A DNA stretch of 64,000 bases from Laceyella tengchongensis (GCF_900182735.1 NZ_FXTU01000005.1:186001-250000); one strand, 5' to 3'. Shown: positions 41,296 to 49,342, counted from the first letter of the stretch. The notes: generated by a model from the sequence alone, not told the origin. Numbers and translations: made by a program.

Positions 41296-41655
41296 TTATT
41301 TCCCCTCTGACTGCTTTAGCTTTTTTTTGATGATGAATTCAAAGGATTGTTTCAGGAAGGCAATGTCTTCTTCATCAAGGGTGATGTGATCGTATACAAA
41401 GATCCCATCAGCTAAAAAAGCTTTAACATCTTTTACTTTTCCCGAGTCATAAAGGTATTCTTCCCTTCCCAGCAGGTAGTCCATGGATACCTCATAGTAG
41501 TCGGCGAATTTCTGGATGAGGTCAAATGGGGGTTTGCGATAATCTCGTTCATAATTGGATATGGATTGATTGGGAATGCCCAAAGCCTGGGCCAGTTCGA
41601 TCTGGCTCAATTTCCTTGATTCCCTGAGCAGGCGCAAGCGCTCTCCTAAGGTCAT
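41296..41655 (-). CDS. Xre-family repressor 2
   Basis: A 119-residue helix-turn-helix protein: LGERLRLLRESRKLSQIELA, GIPNQSISNYERDYRKPPFD and EVSMDYLLGREEY. The C-terminal region is acidic (TLDEEDIAFLKQSFEF). ATG 41655 follows GGAGGAG; an earlier in-frame ATG at 41670 lies before the ribosome site. Its likely operators are TCTCC/GGAGA palindromes at 41806 and 42447 and half sites around 41700 and 41755. It is divergent from the gene at 41880 and should control it. Confidence 0.85.
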   Translation of the reverse strand: MTLGERLRLLRESRKLSQIELAQALGIPNQSISNYERDYRKPPFDLIQKFADYYEVSMDYLLGREEYLYDSGKVKDVKAFLADGIFVYDHITLDEEDIAFLKQSFEFIIKKKLKQSEGK

Positions 41656-41699
41656 GGCTATCTCCTCCATCTAGGGTAGATTGTATCGGTGGCTTCGCT

Positions 41700-41837
41700 T
41701 ATCTCCGATTTGTTTTTATTCTATTATATATTCTTCACTTAGTATAATCAAATAGGAGATAAAATAATTAATAATAAACGAAATGAAAAATAATATCAGC
41801 TTTTATATCTCCTTTTAGGAGAATATTGTTGTATAAT
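41700..41837. promoter_or_regulatory. Divergent promoter/operator region of repressor 2
   Basis: TATCTCCTTTTAGGAGAATA (41806-41825) is a palindrome that overlaps the -35/spacer area of a plus-strand promoter with TATAAT at 41832-41837. On the minus strand, TATCTCC half sites (41700 and 41754-41760) flank a TATAAT box. The arrangement fits autorepression by repressor 2. Confidence 0.55.
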
Positions 41838-41879
41838 TATTCATATAGAAAAATAGTGGTGCAGTTAAGGAAAGGCTGA

Positions 41880-42050
41880 ATGATGAAGTCTTATTTGGAT
41901 CAGCGCAGTCTAACGTGTTACGCCCGTGAACGCGGTGAAGGGTGTGCCTTATGCGGAATTGGCCAAGAAAGTGGACAGGTCGTCGATTTGGTTTTCAGTG
42001 AAGAGCTAAACCAGCTTGTTTATCTGGTGTGTGTGTGGAAAGAGAGGTAA
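41880..42050 (+). CDS. Small cysteine-containing protein, 56 residues
   Basis: Starts at ATG 41880 (or 41883) after AAGGAAAGG and runs to TAA 42048-42050. The product has a C-x2-C pair (GCALCG) plus further cysteines and may bind a metal. It begins MMKSYLDQRSLTCYARERG. It is divergent from repressor 2, behind the operator/promoter region, so an early prophage gene. Confidence 0.5.
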   Translation: MMKSYLDQRSLTCYARERGEGCALCGIGQESGQVVDLVFSEELNQLVYLVCVWKER

Positions 42051-42055
42051 CGGTA

Positions 42056-42112
42056 ATGGATACCGAAGAGCAGGAAATATGGGCCGTAGCCGCCGAGTTT
42101 AACCTCGTTTAA
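42056..42112 (+). CDS. Possible 18-residue miniprotein
   Basis: ATG 42056 follows GAGAGG and the frame stops after 18 codons (MDTEEQEIWAVAAEFNLV). It fits tightly between two early genes with its own ribosome site, which is why I list it. It could also be a translational-coupling leader or chance. Confidence 0.25.
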   Translation: MDTEEQEIWAVAAEFNLV

Positions 42113-42126
42113 CAGGAGGGAAAGAA

Positions 42127-42417
42127 ATGAACGTGACGATATCGCCGGACATCATGCAACAATGCAAAGAATGGGATATTAATTGCTTTCAACTTTGCTT
42201 GTTGATTTGGATCAAATCGTTGGAGCAGGAGCAAGAGGGAATGCGTCATTTTAACCAACGGGAAGTGGCTGCTAAACTGGGGGTGAGCCGGGAAACGGTC
42301 AATAAGAACCTGGCCGTGCTGCTTAAGAAAAAGTTGATCAAGAAGGTAAACGATCATCCGCATTTCACTGAGTTCGCGTGTATAAAAGAGGTATTGGAAC
42401 CAAAAGGGAGATCATAG
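42127..42417 (+). CDS. Winged-helix DNA-binding protein
   Basis: A 96-residue protein with a central winged helix-turn-helix (FNQREVAAKLGVSRETVNKN, then LAVLLKKKLIKKV). This is the pattern of small prophage regulators or replication-initiation N-terminal domains, but no replication domain follows. AGGAGGG lies upstream of ATG 42127. Confidence 0.65.
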   Translation: MNVTISPDIMQQCKEWDINCFQLCLLIWIKSLEQEQEGMRHFNQREVAAKLGVSRETVNKNLAVLLKKKLIKKVNDHPHFTEFACIKEVLEPKGRS

Positions 42418-42446
42418 CAGACAAGCGCTCTTTTTTTGCTTATTTA

Positions 42447-42463
42447 TTCTCCTTTGGGGAGAA
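42447..42463. promoter_or_regulatory. Distal operator-like palindrome
   Basis: TTCTCC-TTTGG-GGAGAA matches the TCTCC/GGAGA site before repressor 2. It lies between the winged-helix gene and the ArpU-like gene, so repressor 2 may also control late-gene activation. Confidence 0.45.
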
Positions 42464-42543
42464 ATTGGTTTTTATGATTTCCTGTTTCGTTGATCACCGT
42501 GGAGTCAGCCTGCGAGCACAATAATGAGGTGAGGTGCGTTTCT

Positions 42544-42996
42544 ATGCGAAAAATGGTTGATACGTCTGCTCATACCGAACAGATGGAGTGGAAAAAGGTG
42601 TTGAAATGCTTAGAAAAAATGTTGTACGAGTATCCCTTGCTCAAAATTTCGTTGGAGAATGAGCGGGAATTGGAGCAGGAAGGGTTGTCCAACCTATTAC
42701 CTTCCATAACTTCTTCTTATGAACATCGGACAAGCAAAGGTTATTCAGAATACCAGTCATCCACCGAGAAGTATGCGCTGTTGCGGGCGGCGAAGCAAAT
42801 GAAGCTTCGACAGGTGGAGCGGGCGCTGGAGGTTTTGAACATGGAGGAAAAGGCCATTATTGAGGAAAAATACTTTAATCCGATGCGGCATTTTGACAGT
42901 TACATTTATGACAAGCTTGGTTTTTCCAAATCGACTTATCAACGCTTGAAAAAATCGGCGTTGAAAAAGCTAGCGGTCGCATTGAACATCATGTGA
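42544..42996 (+). CDS. ArpU-like late-gene transcription regulator
   Basis: A 150-residue protein of the ArpU/RinA-like group of phage regulators. The C-terminal half resembles sigma region 4: VLNMEEKAIIEEKYF, then GFSKSTYQRLKKSALKKLAVAL. Such proteins act just before the terminase genes and switch on packaging and structural genes. ATG 42544 follows GAGGTGAGGTGCG. The repeated late-promoter candidate at 43097 and 49286 could be its target. Confidence 0.7.
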   Translation: MRKMVDTSAHTEQMEWKKVLKCLEKMLYEYPLLKISLENERELEQEGLSNLLPSITSSYEHRTSKGYSEYQSSTEKYALLRAAKQMKLRQVERALEVLNMEEKAIIEEKYFNPMRHFDSYIYDKLGFSKSTYQRLKKSALKKLAVALNIM

Positions 42997-43002
42997 AGAA
43001 TA

Positions 43003-43026
43003 GGGAGGTCCAGCCTCCCTTTTTTC
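43003..43026 (+). terminator. Terminator after the ArpU-like gene
   Basis: GGGAGG, loop TCCAG, CCTCCC, then seven T. It isolates the early transcript from the late genes. Confidence 0.88.
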
Positions 43027-43096
43027 ATGCGGGTTGTACGGGCGGGCTTGTGAGGAACGCCGCTATGCGGAAAAAGTGAATCATGTTTGAACCATC

Positions 43097-43144
43097 GTTG
43101 GCACCTTAGGTGGGGAGGCTTGTGTTATCTTTAATACAAGGGAT
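43097..43144 (+). promoter_or_regulatory. Candidate phage late promoter, copy A
   Basis: GTTGG (43097), GTGTTAT (43122) and TACAAGG (43135) recur with identical spacing at 49286, 49311 and 49324. TTGGCA and TGTTAT could serve as -35 and -10 boxes with a long 19-base spacer, which suggests help from an activator. Confidence 0.5.
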
Positions 43145-43187
43145 CGTGTCCCTTAAGTAGCCTCCACCGACAGAGAAATGAAATGGA

Positions 43188-43218
43188 AAGCTCCGATCTG
43201 GTTGATCGGAGCTTTTTT
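43188..43218 (+). terminator. Terminator/attenuator before the terminase genes
   Basis: AAGCTCCGATC pairs perfectly with GATCGGAGCTT, followed by six T. It lies downstream of late promoter copy A and 75 bases before the small terminase gene, so late transcription would have to read through it. Confidence 0.85.
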
Positions 43219-43291
43219 CATGCGCGGTGGCGCAAGCTGTTTGCAAGTATGATGGGTAGAAAGGGCGGGGATAGAAAGAAGGTGGTACACA

Positions 43292-43720
43292 ATGACTGAC
43301 CGATCAAAAGCCGGACGACCAACGAAGTTGACCCCGGCGTTGCAGGAGAAGATCGTCACAGTGATCCGTGGGGGCAATTATATTGAGACGGCTGCCGCCT
43401 ACGCAGGCATTTCCAAACAGACGCTATACAATTGGCTCCGCAGAGGGGCACGACAAAAGTCCGGGCAATATCGGGAGTTTGCCCTTGCTGTGGAACAGGC
43501 GCTGGCGGAAGCGGAAATGCGAGATTTGGCGTTGATCGAACAAGCGGCCCGCGACGGGAAGTGGCAAGCGGCCGCCTGGCGTCTGGAGCGGCGTTTCCCC
43601 AAACGCTGGGGCCGGCAGGATTATTTGGATCTTCTCATGCAGGAGCGGCAGACGCAGGTGCAAGCGAAAAAGAAACAGATTAAGGTGCAGTTAAGCCCGT
43701 CGGCGGCAGAGGGGGAGTGA
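43292..43720 (+). CDS. Phage terminase small subunit
   Basis: A 142-residue DNA-recognition subunit of the packaging motor. The N-terminal helix-turn-helix contains GRPTKLTPALQEKI and AAAYAGISKQTLYNWLRRG. The C-terminal part (AAWRLERRFPKRWGR) is typical of Terminase_5/helix-turn-helix 'homeodomain-like' small subunits. GAAGGTGG precedes ATG 43292. The large subunit follows after 3 bases. Confidence 0.85.
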   Translation: MTDRSKAGRPTKLTPALQEKIVTVIRGGNYIETAAAYAGISKQTLYNWLRRGARQKSGQYREFALAVEQALAEAEMRDLALIEQAARDGKWQAAAWRLERRFPKRWGRQDYLDLLMQERQTQVQAKKKQIKVQLSPSAAEGE

Positions 43721-43723
43721 GGC

Positions 43724-44998
43724 ATGCATAGGGATTTGTTCGCCCCGGATGGGTATGTGCATGAGGAATACCAGCTCTTTGTGCAAGATGAACCAGAGTG
43801 CGAAGAGACAATTGCAGGGTACCATGCCCATCCCAAACAACAAGTGTTGCATCAAAGCCCCGCCCGTTTTCGCATCGCCACTTGCGGCAGGCGGTGGGGA
43901 AAAACGCTGGCCTGCTCGATGGAGATGATGAAGTTCGCCTTGGAGAACGAACGCGCATTGTGTTGGTGGGTGGCCCCTTACTACCGTCAGGCTTGGATCG
44001 CATATCGCATTATCAGCCAAGCCATACGCGATTTTGTTGTGAACGACTTGAAAAGCTACATGCGGATTGAGTTGGAAAACGGCTCGATCTTGGAGTTTCG
44101 GTCAGCTGAGAATGTTGACGCTCTCCGGGGGGAGGGCGTTTCTTTTTTGGTGGTCGACGAGGCGGCCATGATCAAGCGGGAGGCGTGGGAAGAGGCCTTG
44201 CGCCCGGCACTGGCCGACCGGAAGGGCAAGGCGGTGTTTATCTCCACCCCCAAAGGGCGGAATTGGTTTTTTGATTTGTACATGCGCGGCCAAGACCGCG
44301 ATTTCCCTGATTATGAATCATTTCGATTCCCCAGCGCTAGCAATCCGTACCTGCCGGCATCCGAGCTGGAGGAAGTGAAAAAGAGCTTGCCAGCCGATGT
44401 GGTGCGGCAAGAGTTTGACGCTGAATTCTTAGAGGAATCCGCCGGCGTGTTCCGCGGCATCCGCCATTGTGTCGAGGGGGAACTAGAGGCGCCGCGGGAG
44501 CACGGGGAATATGTGATCGGGTTTGATGTTGCCAAGCATGTCGATTACTCCGTCATCACGGTGATCGATGTAAACCGGAGGCATGTGGTGGCGTTCGAAC
44601 GATTCAACCAAGTGGATTGGAAGACGCAGATTGATTGCTTGGAAGCATTGGTTCGGAGGTATAACCACGCCAAAGTGTGGATGGATTCCACAGGGGTGGG
44701 GGATGCCGTTTGCGAGAGTGTGTATGACCGGGGGATCGATGTGGAAGGGTTTGTTTTCACCTCGATATCCAAGAAGCAACTGATTCAGCACCTCACGCTT
44801 CTGATCGCGGAACGGGCGATCACATTCCCCGAATTGCCGGAGTTGCTTCATGAGCTGTCCACATTCCAATTTCACCTCACCCCGACTGGACATCTCTCTT
44901 ATTCCCATCCCCCTGGGGGTCACGACGACTGTGTGATGTCGTTGGCGCTGGCCTGCTGGGGTCTCAAAGAACATCAGCCTATACAGCTTTTTATCTAA
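43724..44998 (+). CDS. Phage terminase large subunit
   Basis: A 424-residue packaging ATPase/nuclease (Terminase_6 type). Walker A is ATCGRRWGKT, Walker B FLVVDEAAMI, and the coupling motif FISTPKGRNWF. The RNase H-like nuclease starts GFDVAKHVDYSVI and ends with PPGGHDDCVMSLALA. All key acidic residues look intact, so packaging enzyme activity is likely retained although no capsid gene is seen. Confidence 0.95.
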   Translation: MHRDLFAPDGYVHEEYQLFVQDEPECEETIAGYHAHPKQQVLHQSPARFRIATCGRRWGKTLACSMEMMKFALENERALCWWVAPYYRQAWIAYRIISQAIRDFVVNDLKSYMRIELENGSILEFRSAENVDALRGEGVSFLVVDEAAMIKREAWEEALRPALADRKGKAVFISTPKGRNWFFDLYMRGQDRDFPDYESFRFPSASNPYLPASELEEVKKSLPADVVRQEFDAEFLEESAGVFRGIRHCVEGELEAPREHGEYVIGFDVAKHVDYSVITVIDVNRRHVVAFERFNQVDWKTQIDCLEALVRRYNHAKVWMDSTGVGDAVCESVYDRGIDVEGFVFTSISKKQLIQHLTLLIAERAITFPELPELLHELSTFQFHLTPTGHLSYSHPPGGHDDCVMSLALACWGLKEHQPIQLFI

Positions 44999-45014
44999 TG
45001 TGGAGGTGAGTCGT

Positions 45015-46274
45015 ATGTACGACTTGGAAACCCGCATCAAGCGGTTTATGGAGAAACAAGCGGATCGGCTCGAAGGGAAAGCGGCTTCTGTGCCGTCCTA
45101 TATGACGACTTGGACGCAAGTTCGCACTAATCAACATTACGATTTGAGCCGATTGACCGATGAAGGGTACCGCAAGAACAGCATTGCTTCCGCCTGCATC
45201 ATCATGATCGCCACATCTGCGCCAGAAGCGGAGCTAAAAGTGTACCAGCCATCAGAGATGGGCCATGTCGAGGTGCCCGACCATTGGCTGAAACAGCTGA
45301 TCAACCGTCCCAATCCCTATCTGTCCACCTATGAGCTGTGGGAATTGGTCCACACCTACCTCAACACCTCAGGCAATGCTTATATTCTGTTGCATCGTGA
45401 TAAAAACGCCCAATTTGGCCCGGTAACGGAGCTGGATGTGTTACGCCCAGACATGGTTGTGCCGGCTTTCGACGAGAACAACAAGATTCGCTATTACCAA
45501 TACTCCTTGAATGGCAAGCAGTTTAAATTTTTGCCGCAACAAATCATCCATCTCAAGTTTCCAGACCCGCTGAATGAAGTTGAGGGCTTGTCTCCGCTCG
45601 CGCGGGTGCTGAGGGAATTAAACATCGACAATCAGGCGACGGATTTCACCCGTACCTTTTTCAACAACGCGGCAGTGCCCTACGGCATCTTGTCCACCGA
45701 TCAAAAGATGCGTGAAGAAGAAGTGGAACGCACCCGAGAGCGTTGGATGGACTGGTTTCGCGGCTCACGCGGAAAAAATCGCTTTAAGCCGGCGGTGTTG
45801 GGTCAAGGCCTTAAGTATGAGCAGATCGGCTTGTCGTTTCAGGAGATGGAGTTTGAGGCGTTGCGTAGCATGACCGAAACCCGCATCTGCGGTGCCTTTG
45901 GGGTTGACCCGGTGTTGTTGCCGAGCTGGGTGGGGATCAAATACGGCGGCAAATACAGCAACTACAGCGAAGCGCGTCGCCACTTGTGGGATGAGACCAT
46001 CATTCCTGCCTTGAGACGAATTGAAAGCAAGCTGACTTCCCAATTGCTGGCCCACGAAGGGGTCGTCGCCCGATTTGACCTCAGCAAGATTCAAGCCTTG
46101 CAAGAGAATGTGAATGCCAAGTTCGAACGGATTCAGGGAGCCTTCACCGCCGGGATCATGAAACTGGACGAGGCGCGAACCCAGCTCGGTCTGGAACAGG
46201 ACGAACTGTTGGGGGACCTGTATACGTTTCAACTAAAAGGTCAGCAAGGAAAGTCCGTAAAAGCTCTGAAATGA
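45015..46274 (+). CDS. Phage portal protein (HK97 family)
   Basis: A 419-residue portal that forms the dodecameric gate through which DNA enters the head. Family blocks include WELVHTYLNTSGNAYILLHR, IIHLKFPDPLNEVEGLSPLA and GAFGVDPVLLP. GGAGGTGA stands before ATG 45015. Its C-terminal segment FTAGIMKLDEARTQLGL is echoed at the N-terminus of the next protein, a sign of recombination at this junction. Confidence 0.93.
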   Translation: MYDLETRIKRFMEKQADRLEGKAASVPSYMTTWTQVRTNQHYDLSRLTDEGYRKNSIASACIIMIATSAPEAELKVYQPSEMGHVEVPDHWLKQLINRPNPYLSTYELWELVHTYLNTSGNAYILLHRDKNAQFGPVTELDVLRPDMVVPAFDENNKIRYYQYSLNGKQFKFLPQQIIHLKFPDPLNEVEGLSPLARVLRELNIDNQATDFTRTFFNNAAVPYGILSTDQKMREEEVERTRERWMDWFRGSRGKNRFKPAVLGQGLKYEQIGLSFQEMEFEALRSMTETRICGAFGVDPVLLPSWVGIKYGGKYSNYSEARRHLWDETIIPALRRIESKLTSQLLAHEGVVARFDLSKIQALQENVNAKFERIQGAFTAGIMKLDEARTQLGLEQDELLGDLYTFQLKGQQGKSVKALK

Positions 46275-46351
46275 AGTGATCTGAGAACTTGAAAAGTCCC
46301 TTAGGCGCTTGGTTAAAAGCGCCTTTTTCATTTTTCCAAGGGGGAAATGGG

Positions 46352-48121
46352 ATGAACATCATTAAAGCGTTCAAAAGAAATCAAATCACATTAAATGAAG
46401 CACGGATCGGGTTGGGATTGCCACCCGATTCTTTATTTGGCCACAAATACTATTTTGAGCTTTTAACTTTCATGTCATATGAAGTAAAGGCTCAGACTGA
46501 TCCGATTTTTGGTATTTTTTATGATCAATTGAGCGCGTTGCAATCTAAATACCAAATCGATTTTTCAAATCAATTTAAAGAGATATTGCAAAAGTGGAGA
46601 ACAAATGTGAATAGTCAGCCTACCAATCGACCTTTTGCGAGAGGGGAAAAAAAACGTTTTTATGAATATGTTGAAAATATGTATTCAGATTTGGAAAAAG
46701 AAATCATGGAAACACATAGGGAGGTGATGGCTAAATTAGTTGAGGAAGCAGGTTCTCGCATGACCGAAACGGTTATCGCTTCAGATGAGGCTTATAATAA
46801 GGAGCACTTTGTTGACAATGAATTAGAGTCATTGTCTGAGCAATTCGCTGCATATGTAATGGAAAAATACAAAAATAAAATAAAAGAGTTTTATAACCGT
46901 GCTGAAAATCTGATAACACTACGGGATGAAATACTTAAATTTATTGACGATGCCAAAAAAGATGAGAAAACCATCAACTATGAAATGGTCAAAATATCTA
47001 ACTTGGCTGCTGAAGATGCCATGAGGCAAGCGGGGATTGAAGAAAAAATGTGGGTTTTAGAAGACCATAGTCGCAGCTGCCCCTTTTGCCGCCGAATGAG
47101 TGAAGAGAATAAAAAAGTAGGAGAACTGTTTGCCAAAAAGGGAGAAATCATCCAAATTGACGATAAAGTGATGAATATCAAAGAAAATGTGCTTGCTCCA
47201 CCTATTCATGCCAATTGCGCATGTTTTATTATGCCAGTAGGCATAGAATCACCATATAGAGAGTTTACACCGGCAACAGATGCGGAAATAGATCAATTAA
47301 GAAAACTGTTGATCAAATGGGGAATAAGGGCAGATGTGGCAAAGCGATGGGCGGAAGGTAATAAATATCCCAAAATTCACAAAAACGCAGGCCAAGTAAG
47401 TGACAAGAAAAATGCAAATGGCGCATACGAGGTCATTAACTATAAAGGAGAGAAAATTTCCCTTACAGGAAGGGAGTATTATGGAAAAACGAAAAAAGTT
47501 GTCATAGGGAATGACGAAACAGGATATAAGGAATTTAATGTGAAAGTGAATAAATTCCCTGACTTCACTCCATTTAAATTTGACGAATTTCAGCTTGCAG
47601 TCAGACATTACCAAATTCCTGAAAAAAGACAGTTTCATATTCTAAATATCATGGTCAGGGATAAATTGGATCGTGATCAAAAATATAGGGCCAAATTATT
47701 AGATCTTGCGTTGAACACGATCAAATACGGAGGGTCAAAAAACAGATTATGCAGAAAATACAGGGCATTTTTTGATAATTCGGGCATAAAGAACACGTTG
47801 CAACAACATCTGCCTCACATCCAGAGCAATGTTCTGGAAGCGTACATTAATAAGGTCATACGCGGAGAGCCCTGCCCTGAATTATACAAGGAAATTGTGG
47901 CTCGTGATAAACTGAAGCAAGATGTTGAAAGCATTTTTATAAGTTGGGTGGAAAAGGGAAACGAGTATTTTGGGTTTACGTGGCACCATCACGAAGAGTT
48001 GGGGCGAATGTTATTGCTACCTTCCAATATCCATACCAATGTGCCTCACACAGGAGGAGAAGCGATATATTACGGAAACAGACACGATGATGATGAAGAG
48101 ACAACGGTTCAAGTCAGATAA
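46352..48121 (+). CDS. MuF minor head protein fused to a WHH-type HNH nuclease toxin
   Basis: A 589-residue chimeric protein. Residues 1-40 resemble the C-terminal end of a portal protein. Residues of about 200-300 form a phage Mu gpF / SPP1 gp7 domain, with W234, C243-x2-C246 and the signature PPIHANCAC (283-291). A variable region follows, then a C-terminal nuclease: FPDFTPF (402-408), W544-H-H-H547, LLLPSNIH561 and PHTGG, the pattern of the WHH HNH/Endo VII nuclease toxins. MuF-toxin fusions are known from temperate phages; the toxin would be packed in the virion or released to kill rivals. The gene is visibly richer in A+T than its neighbours. ATG 46352 follows AAGGGGG. Toxin activity and target are inferred. 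Confidence 0.8.
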   Translation: MNIIKAFKRNQITLNEARIGLGLPPDSLFGHKYYFELLTFMSYEVKAQTDPIFGIFYDQLSALQSKYQIDFSNQFKEILQKWRTNVNSQPTNRPFARGEKKRFYEYVENMYSDLEKEIMETHREVMAKLVEEAGSRMTETVIASDEAYNKEHFVDNELESLSEQFAAYVMEKYKNKIKEFYNRAENLITLRDEILKFIDDAKKDEKTINYEMVKISNLAAEDAMRQAGIEEKMWVLEDHSRSCPFCRRMSEENKKVGELFAKKGEIIQIDDKVMNIKENVLAPPIHANCACFIMPVGIESPYREFTPATDAEIDQLRKLLIKWGIRADVAKRWAEGNKYPKIHKNAGQVSDKKNANGAYEVINYKGEKISLTGREYYGKTKKVVIGNDETGYKEFNVKVNKFPDFTPFKFDEFQLAVRHYQIPEKRQFHILNIMVRDKLDRDQKYRAKLLDLALNTIKYGGSKNRLCRKYRAFFDNSGIKNTLQQHLPHIQSNVLEAYINKVIRGEPCPELYKEIVARDKLKQDVESIFISWVEKGNEYFGFTWHHHEELGRMLLLPSNIHTNVPHTGGEAIYYGNRHDDDEETTVQVR

Positions 48122-48148
48122 CCTTAATATTATGGGAGGTCATGAAGA

Positions 48149-48628
48149 ATGAGAGTTCCTACAGAAGACCAATATAAGATCTTGGATATATTTGAAAAAG
48201 AACGGGAAGCGATCATCCAGGCGATCAAACAGATTTTCACTTTCCCTTATGTAGAAGAAACCCAGCTAGTCATGTTGGAAACGGTGACAGATAAGTATGG
48301 GATCGGTTTTGATGCGTATCCCCACACCGCTCCTTTTGATCGGGCACCGCTGTTTGAAGAAGATCGGGGTACGGATATCATCCGTGTGGAAGGCGTGGCC
48401 GGAGGATCCTTTTATTTCGGTGATGACTTCGATGTTGACGCGCTGTTAGAAGAAGATCTGTTGGATGCATATCTTTTGGTTGGAGAGAAGCTGTTGGTCA
48501 AATGGCTGGGCAAGCGAATCAAAGAGGTGGAAGGGTATGATGCTTTTCCATATCCCATCTGCATGTGTTTTCAAGGGGATGAGCCGTATTACTATGATTT
48601 ATCCACGGGTACAAGAGAACGTATTTGA
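48149..48628 (+). CDS. Probable immunity protein 1
   Basis: A 159-residue strongly acidic protein (FEEDRGTDIIRVEG, GDDFDVDALLEEDLLDAY) that starts 28 bases after the nuclease-toxin gene. I do not recognise the family. Three points argue for immunity: its position, its charge opposite to a DNA-binding nuclease, and a second gene of the same design and length downstream. The shared C-terminal pattern is WLGxxxxEVxG then AFP then YYxLxxG. It has its own ribosome site (GGGAGG). Confidence 0.6.
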   Translation: MRVPTEDQYKILDIFEKEREAIIQAIKQIFTFPYVEETQLVMLETVTDKYGIGFDAYPHTAPFDRAPLFEEDRGTDIIRVEGVAGGSFYFGDDFDVDALLEEDLLDAYLLVGEKLLVKWLGKRIKEVEGYDAFPYPICMCFQGDEPYYYDLSTGTRERI

Positions 48629-48674
48629 TTTTCTTAAGATGGCACGCAAGGAGAAAGGCCATAATGCCGGACAG

Positions 48675-48698
48675 CCAGCTCGACAGGGCTGGTTTTTT
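48675..48698 (+). terminator. Terminator between the two immunity genes
   Basis: CCAGC pairs with GCTGG around TCGACAGG, followed by TTTTTTC. Confidence 0.7.
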
Positions 48699-48740
48699 CT
48701 TTTGCCAGGGCGTTGATGCTAAGGGAGAGGGGGAGTTGGT

Positions 48741-49220
48741 GTGAGCCTACTTGTGGGCGGTGTCTTGTCCGCAAACGAGCAAGCAGCTGTCTGTGCCGCA
48801 CTCGCCGCGCAACAAGATAAGGTAGATGCTGTGTTGAAAAGGCTTATCACCCATCGGTATGCGGTGGAAACGAGAGTGATTTTTTTCCATGGAAAAGCGC
48901 ACGATTTCGGATGTGTGGTTGATGTCCGGCCTAAAGATAAGCACTTGGGCGATGTGCCGCTCTGTTTTGTAGGCAATCGCCCGGCGTATGGGCCGCTGAC
49001 ATCGGTGAATGTTGACTTCGGCATGAATATGGCAGAGAAAATGGGAGGCGGTGATGGCAACGGCTGTATGGCCGCATTGTTACAGCTATTTGCGCACTGG
49101 TTGGGGGTGTGGTTGCGGGAGGTGGGCGGCCAATCGTTTGCATTCCCTTGCTTGATGGCGTTTCATCAATACTTAGAAAAAGGGTATTACCATCTGCAAG
49201 CGGGAAATGTCATCGTGTAG
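48741..49220 (+). CDS. Probable immunity protein 2 (paralogue of protein 1)
   Basis: A 159-residue protein starting at GTG 48741 behind GAGAGGGGGAG. It aligns with the preceding gene along most of its length: an N-terminal helix (SANEQAAVCAALAAQQ), then HWLGVWLREVGGQSFAFPCLMAF and KGYYHLQAG. It is less acidic. Tandem, diverged immunity genes are usual in polymorphic toxin loci, where extra copies protect against toxins of related strains. The function is inferred. Confidence 0.55.
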   Translation: MSLLVGGVLSANEQAAVCAALAAQQDKVDAVLKRLITHRYAVETRVIFFHGKAHDFGCVVDVRPKDKHLGDVPLCFVGNRPAYGPLTSVNVDFGMNMAEKMGGGDGNGCMAALLQLFAHWLGVWLREVGGQSFAFPCLMAFHQYLEKGYYHLQAGNVIV

Positions 49221-49285
49221 CCCTTGATTGAGCGGTTCGGAGATGACCCTCCGCTGACCCTCCTGCGAATCCATTGTGAAGCATT

Positions 49286-49332
49286 GTTGGGAACACGAAA
49301 CCCGGGCAACGTGTTATTCTTAGTACAAGGAT
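49286..49332 (+). promoter_or_regulatory. Candidate phage late promoter, copy B
   Basis: GTTGG (49286), GTGTTAT (49311) and TACAAGG (49324) repeat copy A with exactly the same 25- and 13-base offsets. It would drive the connector and tail genes. Confidence 0.5.
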
Positions 49333-49342
49333 AAATGGCCTT

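Noticed and set aside
43105..43172. Three-way-junction RNA before the terminase genes
   Set aside because: GGTGGGGAGGC and GCCTCCACC can pair imperfectly around CTTGTGTTA/TAATACAAG, but the second copy of the same region at 49286 does not keep these stems, so a promoter is the better reading.
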